Shown piece by piece: positions 6,865 through 8,601 of a stretch of DNA of 8,601 bases. Below the pieces are notes generated by a model that was not told the DNA's origin, did not search any database, and saw nothing but the letters and a program-made list of their open reading frames with translations. The translations under genes and the position numbers were made by a program. Each line of letters begins with the position of its first letter. The first letter of the stretch is position 1. This stretch comes from Sulfurimonas sp. (GTDB taxonomy: Bacteria; Campylobacterota; Campylobacteria; Campylobacterales; Sulfurimonadaceae), in the NCBI GenBank assembly GCA_021161305.1, contig JAGHAW010000238.1, positions 1 to 8,601 of the forward strand, read 5' to 3'.

Positions 6865-6900
6865 TTTATAAAATATGACAAAATCGCTTAACAAGTCATA
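6865..6900 (-). promoter_or_regulatory. Candidate nfu-murE promoter with a dyad over its -35 region
   Basis: On the minus strand TTGTTA (6894-6889) and TATAAA (6870-6865) are spaced by 18 bp, a plausible -35/-10 pair in the 92-bp gap before nfu. This gives a leader of about 20 nt ending in AAAGGAT. Flanking the -35 box are perfect 6-bp inverted arms, TATGAC (plus strand 6874-6879) and GTCATA (6895-6900), whose centres are 21 bp apart, two helical turns. This could be an operator for a dimeric regulator, but the arms are short and AT-rich DNA gives such dyads by chance. Confidence 0.35.
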
Positions 6901-6930
6901 AAAATATTAATTAGCCTACAAGATTAAGTC

Positions 6931-7698
6931 TTATAATGCCATTATTTCATCAACATAGGTAGGTTTTCTCATTCCAACAATAATATAATCTATGCTCTCT
7001 CTGTGCATTAAAAACCTTAAAGCACACTCTTGCATTGAACTGTTACACTCTTTGAAAATATCTTTTAATGCAATTTTTGTACTTTTTGAACACTCATGTG
7101 CTATCATTTTTCTATACTCTGCTAAAAACATATCTATAAGATTTAGCATTGTCTCTCTATTGGTTTCATCAATCAGTTCAAGAGAAGTTTTAATATGGGG
7201 AATAATCTGAGTAAATAGAAACGAATCATAATCACCAATCCAACCAAACTTATGCTTAGTCTCATCTAATTGCTCAATCAAATTATAAAGAGATTGAAGC
7301 ATATCATTATCACAAACTTCCATCAACTCATTTAGATGATGATAATACTCTCTGCTTTCATCATAATCAGCCAAACGATAATTCAGATTCTCTTTTTGTG
7401 CATTTAATACTCTATTTGCTAAAATTCTGATTCCATTTTCTTTTGCCCATGAACTGCATTTCAAGCCATCTTGCTCTAAAAGATTTATTGGTAATTCTAT
7501 GGTTGTAAGTGAGTGTTTTTCATTCCCTATCTCTTCACTTGCCTCCCGAGCAAGAGTCAAAATATCTTCATACGGTAAAAAATATTCACTTGAATGATTC
7601 AGCGAAAAAGCATCTGATGAGATTCCGTATGAGAGAATTCTTTTATCTTTAATAGCTAATTCTAAATCCAAAAAAGCATCAAAAAATTTAGCATTCAT
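6931..7698 (-). CDS. Aldo/keto reductase, C-terminal part (downstream frame of split gene)
   Basis: This 255-residue frame begins at ATG 7696-7698, which overlaps the stop of the upstream half as ATGA, so re-initiation by translational coupling is possible. There is no properly spaced Shine-Dalgarno; only a GAG close to the ATG is present. It carries the second half of the barrel: KRILSYGISS (19-28), IELPINLLEQ (67-76), NGIRILANRVLNA (88-100), a long helical insert (about 110-220), and the cofactor-binding C-terminus ALRFLMHRESIDYIIVGMRK (226-245). On its own it lacks every catalytic residue of the family, so it cannot be a complete reductase unless joined or paired with the upstream half. 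Confidence 0.7.
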   Translation of the reverse strand: MNAKFFDAFLDLELAIKDKRILSYGISSDAFSLNHSSEYFLPYEDILTLAREASEEIGNEKHSLTTIELPINLLEQDGLKCSSWAKENGIRILANRVLNAQKENLNYRLADYDESREYYHHLNELMEVCDNDMLQSLYNLIEQLDETKHKFGWIGDYDSFLFTQIIPHIKTSLELIDETNRETMLNLIDMFLAEYRKMIAHECSKSTKIALKDIFKECNSSMQECALRFLMHRESIDYIIVGMRKPTYVDEIMAL

Positions 7699-7735
7699 CT
7701 CATCAAGTCTATCATCTCATCAAGTCTATCATCTC
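7695..7735. repeat. 17-bp perfect tandem duplication (2.4 copies) inside the aldo/keto reductase gene
   Basis: The unit ATCTCATCAAGTCTATC occurs at 7697-7713 and again at 7714-7730 without mismatch. Period-17 identity extends 2 bp to the left and 5 bp to the right, 41 bp in all. Seventeen is not a multiple of three, so one extra copy shifts the frame by two and creates the TGA at 7695-7697 (minus strand). One copy gives an intact gene, and so would four copies. Two direct copies are a substrate for slipped-strand deletion, so the state may be reversible. Confidence 0.93.
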
Positions 7736-8072
7736 TGCTGACATTTTCTTCAATAGCTTTTATTAAAAACTCTTCTGGATACTCTATCAGGTAACAATCT
7801 AATGAAGTTCTGTTTAATCTATCTAACGATAGTTTTAACTGTTCATCAAGATTTTGACTTAATTTATACTTACTAACTATCTCTATCTCATCTACCAAAT
7901 TTTCATCTAACTCATTTAAAGCCAATGCAACAGCTCTTTCAGAATCTCCATTCATATAGTTAGACGAAGTATCTATCATCTTTATCCCAGAGTTTATAGC
8001 TGCTTTAAGTGCTGAAATATGTTGAGGGTTATGCTCACTGATTCTATATGTTCCAAATGCGAAATTACTCAT
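7695..8072 (-). CDS. Aldo/keto reductase, N-terminal part (upstream frame of split gene)
   Basis: This 125-residue frame holds the first half of an aldo/keto reductase barrel: FGTYRIS (6-12), MIDTSSNYMNGDSERAV (32-48) with Asp34 and Tyr39, IVSKYKL (65-71) with Lys68, and LDCYLIEYPEEF (91-102), where Glu97 replaces the usual His. The last five residues (IDLMR) are translated from the duplicated copy, out of the original frame, and end at TGA. ATG start at 8070-8072; only a weak, distant GTGAG lies upstream, so translation may be poor. It stands alone between rplQ and nfu, so neighbours give no hint of substrate. A half barrel is unlikely to be active alone. Confidence 0.7.
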   Translation of the reverse strand: MSNFAFGTYRISEHNPQHISALKAAINSGIKMIDTSSNYMNGDSERAVALALNELDENLVDEIEIVSKYKLSQNLDEQLKLSLDRLNRTSLDCYLIEYPEEFLIKAIEENVSRDDRLDEMIDLMR

Positions 8073-8128
8073 TTTATTTGTCTCACTTTGTATTTTAAGT
8101 ATTTTAGAATTGGGAAGTTTAACTTAAC

Positions 8129-8159
8129 TTTCGTTCCCAAGTTTTACTTGGGAACGAAA
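8129..8159. repeat. Perfect GTTCCC/GGGAAC palindrome after rplQ
   Basis: TTTCGTTCCCAAGT (8129-8142) and ACTTGGGAACGAAA (8146-8159) are perfect 14-bp inverted arms around a 3-nt loop. It lies 12 bp beyond the rplQ stop and 56 bp before the aldo/keto reductase start. It shares the outer GTTCCC...GGGAAC with the palindrome at 1565-1594 but has different inner bases. No T-tract follows on either strand, so it is better read as a REP-like element that may also serve as a 3' hairpin for the ribosomal protein transcript. The rest of the 99-bp gap (8073-8171) holds only AT-rich sequence with a possible weak promoter for the reductase gene. Confidence 0.8.
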
Positions 8160-8171
8160 AAGGGGTAGCAA

Positions 8172-8522
8172 TTATACTAATTCAATAAAAGCCATAGTCG
8201 TAGCATCGCCACGACGGATTCTTGTTCTAGTAATTCTAGTATATCCACCAGTACGATCAACATACTTAGGAGCTATCTCATTTACTAAAGTTTTTGTTGC
8301 TTCTTTACTTTGAAGCGCAGCGAATACTGTTCTATGAGCGTTAGAATCATTTTTAGTAGCAACTGTAATAAGTTTTTCTACATACGAACGAAGCTCTTTT
8401 GCTTTTATAACAGTAGTTTCAATTTTACCATGTTCAATTAACGAAATACTAAGGTTCTTAAGTAAAGCAGCACGGTGTGTACTTGTACGACCTAGTTTAC
8501 GGTATCCATGACGATGTCTCAT
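8172..8522 (-). CDS. rplQ: Large ribosomal subunit protein L17
   Basis: Structural protein of the 50S subunit near the peptide exit tunnel. The 116 residues fit the bacterial core length (about 115-130). It begins with the diagnostic MRHRHGYRKLGRTSTHR (1-17) and continues with LLKNLSISLIEHGKIETT (20-37), the family signature IKAKELRSYVEKLITVATK (39-57), and GGYTRITRTRIRRGD (92-106); it is strongly basic. ATG start with AAGAGGAT upstream, 14 bp after the rpoA stop. This is the usual last gene of the alpha operon (rpsM-rpsK-rpsD-rpoA-rplQ) and is likely transcribed with rpoA. The perfect palindrome at 8129-8159 follows it. Confidence 0.98.
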   Translation of the reverse strand: MRHRHGYRKLGRTSTHRAALLKNLSISLIEHGKIETTVIKAKELRSYVEKLITVATKNDSNAHRTVFAALQSKEATKTLVNEIAPKYVDRTGGYTRITRTRIRRGDATTMAFIELV

Positions 8523-8536
8523 CTAATATCCTCTTA

Positions 8537-8601
8537 TTAAGCCTGAAAGGCTTCTATTTTCTTTTTTAATGCTGTAACAACATCATCTGCAAGATCAGCA
8601 C
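8537..8601 (-). CDS. rpoA: RNA polymerase alpha subunit, extreme C-terminus only
   Basis: Only the last 20 codons and the TAA stop are inside the window, reading ADLADDVVTALKKKIEAFQA. A helix of the form L-x-x-ALKKKIE-x-F at the C-terminal end fits the tail of the alpha subunit. The main evidence is position: directly upstream of rplQ with a 14-bp gap, where rpoA lies in nearly all bacteria. The fragment is too short to identify by sequence alone. Confidence 0.8.
   Translation of the reverse strand, partial: ADLADDVVTALKKKIEAFQA

Larger units (their letters stand above)
6931..8072 (-). pseudogene. Aldo/keto reductase gene split by a 17-bp tandem duplication
   Basis: Read as one unit, this is a 374-residue NAD(P)H-dependent aldo/keto reductase (TIM barrel) interrupted by a +17 bp duplication at 7695-7735. 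Deleting one 17-bp copy gives 1125 bp with no internal stop, and the two halves join as RLDEM-NAKFFDAFLDLE, a natural helix before the KRILSYGISS strand. The N-terminal half has Asp34, Tyr39 and Lys68 of the catalytic set, but the place of the catalytic His (usually LIH.P) is Glu97 in YLIEYPEEF. The C-terminal half has INLLEQ, ANRVLNA and the C-terminal cofactor-binding stretch ending in IVGMRKPTYVDE. There is otherwise no decay: no other stop or frameshift is seen, so the event looks recent, reversible, or a sequence error. Family is clear, substrate unknown. The two surviving frames are listed separately. Confidence 0.8.

Noticed and set aside
6489..6878. Plus-strand open frame of 129 codons opposite nfu and the TPR-like gene start
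   Set aside because: It runs antisense through the whole nfu gene, whose family motifs are clear. The product is a low-complexity Ile/Ser/Leu string with no domain, and no ribosome binding site is seen.
6920..6932. Short palindrome AAGATTAAGTCTT at the end of the aldo/keto reductase gene
   Set aside because: Only four pairs around a five-base loop and no T-tract; not a credible terminator.
6992..7210. Plus-strand open frame opposite the aldo/keto reductase C-terminal half
   Set aside because: It is a shadow of the helical insert of the reductase; no start context.
8092..8106. Promoter for the aldo/keto reductase: TAAAAT twice, 9 bp apart, on the minus strand
   Set aside because: TAAAAT is common in this AT-rich DNA, there is no matching upstream element, and the extended TTTTGn form is absent; too weak to annotate.
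8129..8159. Rho-independent terminator after rplQ
   Set aside because: The stem is strong, but no T-tract follows it on either strand, and its outer bases are shared with the palindrome at 1565-1594; a REP-like element is the better reading.

Overview
The window looks like the chromosome of a free-living, AT-rich member of the Campylobacterota, most like Sulfurimonas or a relative. This rests on protein style, the short MurE, the extended TTTTGnTATAAT-type promoter and gene order. From memory, not checked here, the order Nfu - small TPR-like protein - murE occurs in Helicobacter pylori, and nfu - unknown - murE - ybaB - PDZ protein - ispA - tkt occurs in Campylobacter jejuni. Here a [2Fe-2S] ferredoxin gene and panD sit between murE and ybaB. 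Every gene I can support is on the minus strand, so the order of transcription runs from position 8601 down to 1. No gene-free stretch exceeds about 115 bp, and I see no tRNA, rRNA, CRISPR array or insertion sequence.

Layout in transcription order. (1) 8601-8172: the last codons of rpoA and the complete rplQ (ribosomal protein L17), the end of a ribosomal protein operon. It is followed by a perfect 14-bp GTTCCC/GGGAAC palindrome. (2) 8072-6931: an aldo/keto reductase gene split into two frames by a perfect 17-bp tandem duplication. Removing one copy restores a single 374-residue reading frame. (3) 6838-4630: nfu (Fe-S scaffold/carrier domain), a TPR-like protein of unknown function, and murE, which starts with TTG inside the end of the preceding gene. 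A candidate promoter with a dyad lies upstream of nfu. (4) 4515-1: a tightly packed run of thioredoxin-like [2Fe-2S] ferredoxin, panD, ybaB, a secreted double-PDZ protein, ispA and tkt (cut by the window edge). A good sigma-70 promoter lies in front of the ferredoxin gene. A second GTTCCC/GGGAAC palindrome lies between ispA and tkt.

The window is mostly housekeeping: translation and transcription (rplQ, rpoA), Fe-S metabolism (nfu, ferredoxin), peptidoglycan (murE), coenzyme A precursor (panD), isoprenoid chain synthesis (ispA) and the pentose phosphate pathway (tkt). I do not see a new multi-gene system. The observations most worth a second look are the 17-bp duplication that splits the aldo/keto reductase, the pair of REP-like palindromes, the uncharacterised secreted PDZ protein with its stop-to-start TAG-GTG junction, and the unknown TPR-like protein locked between nfu and murE.
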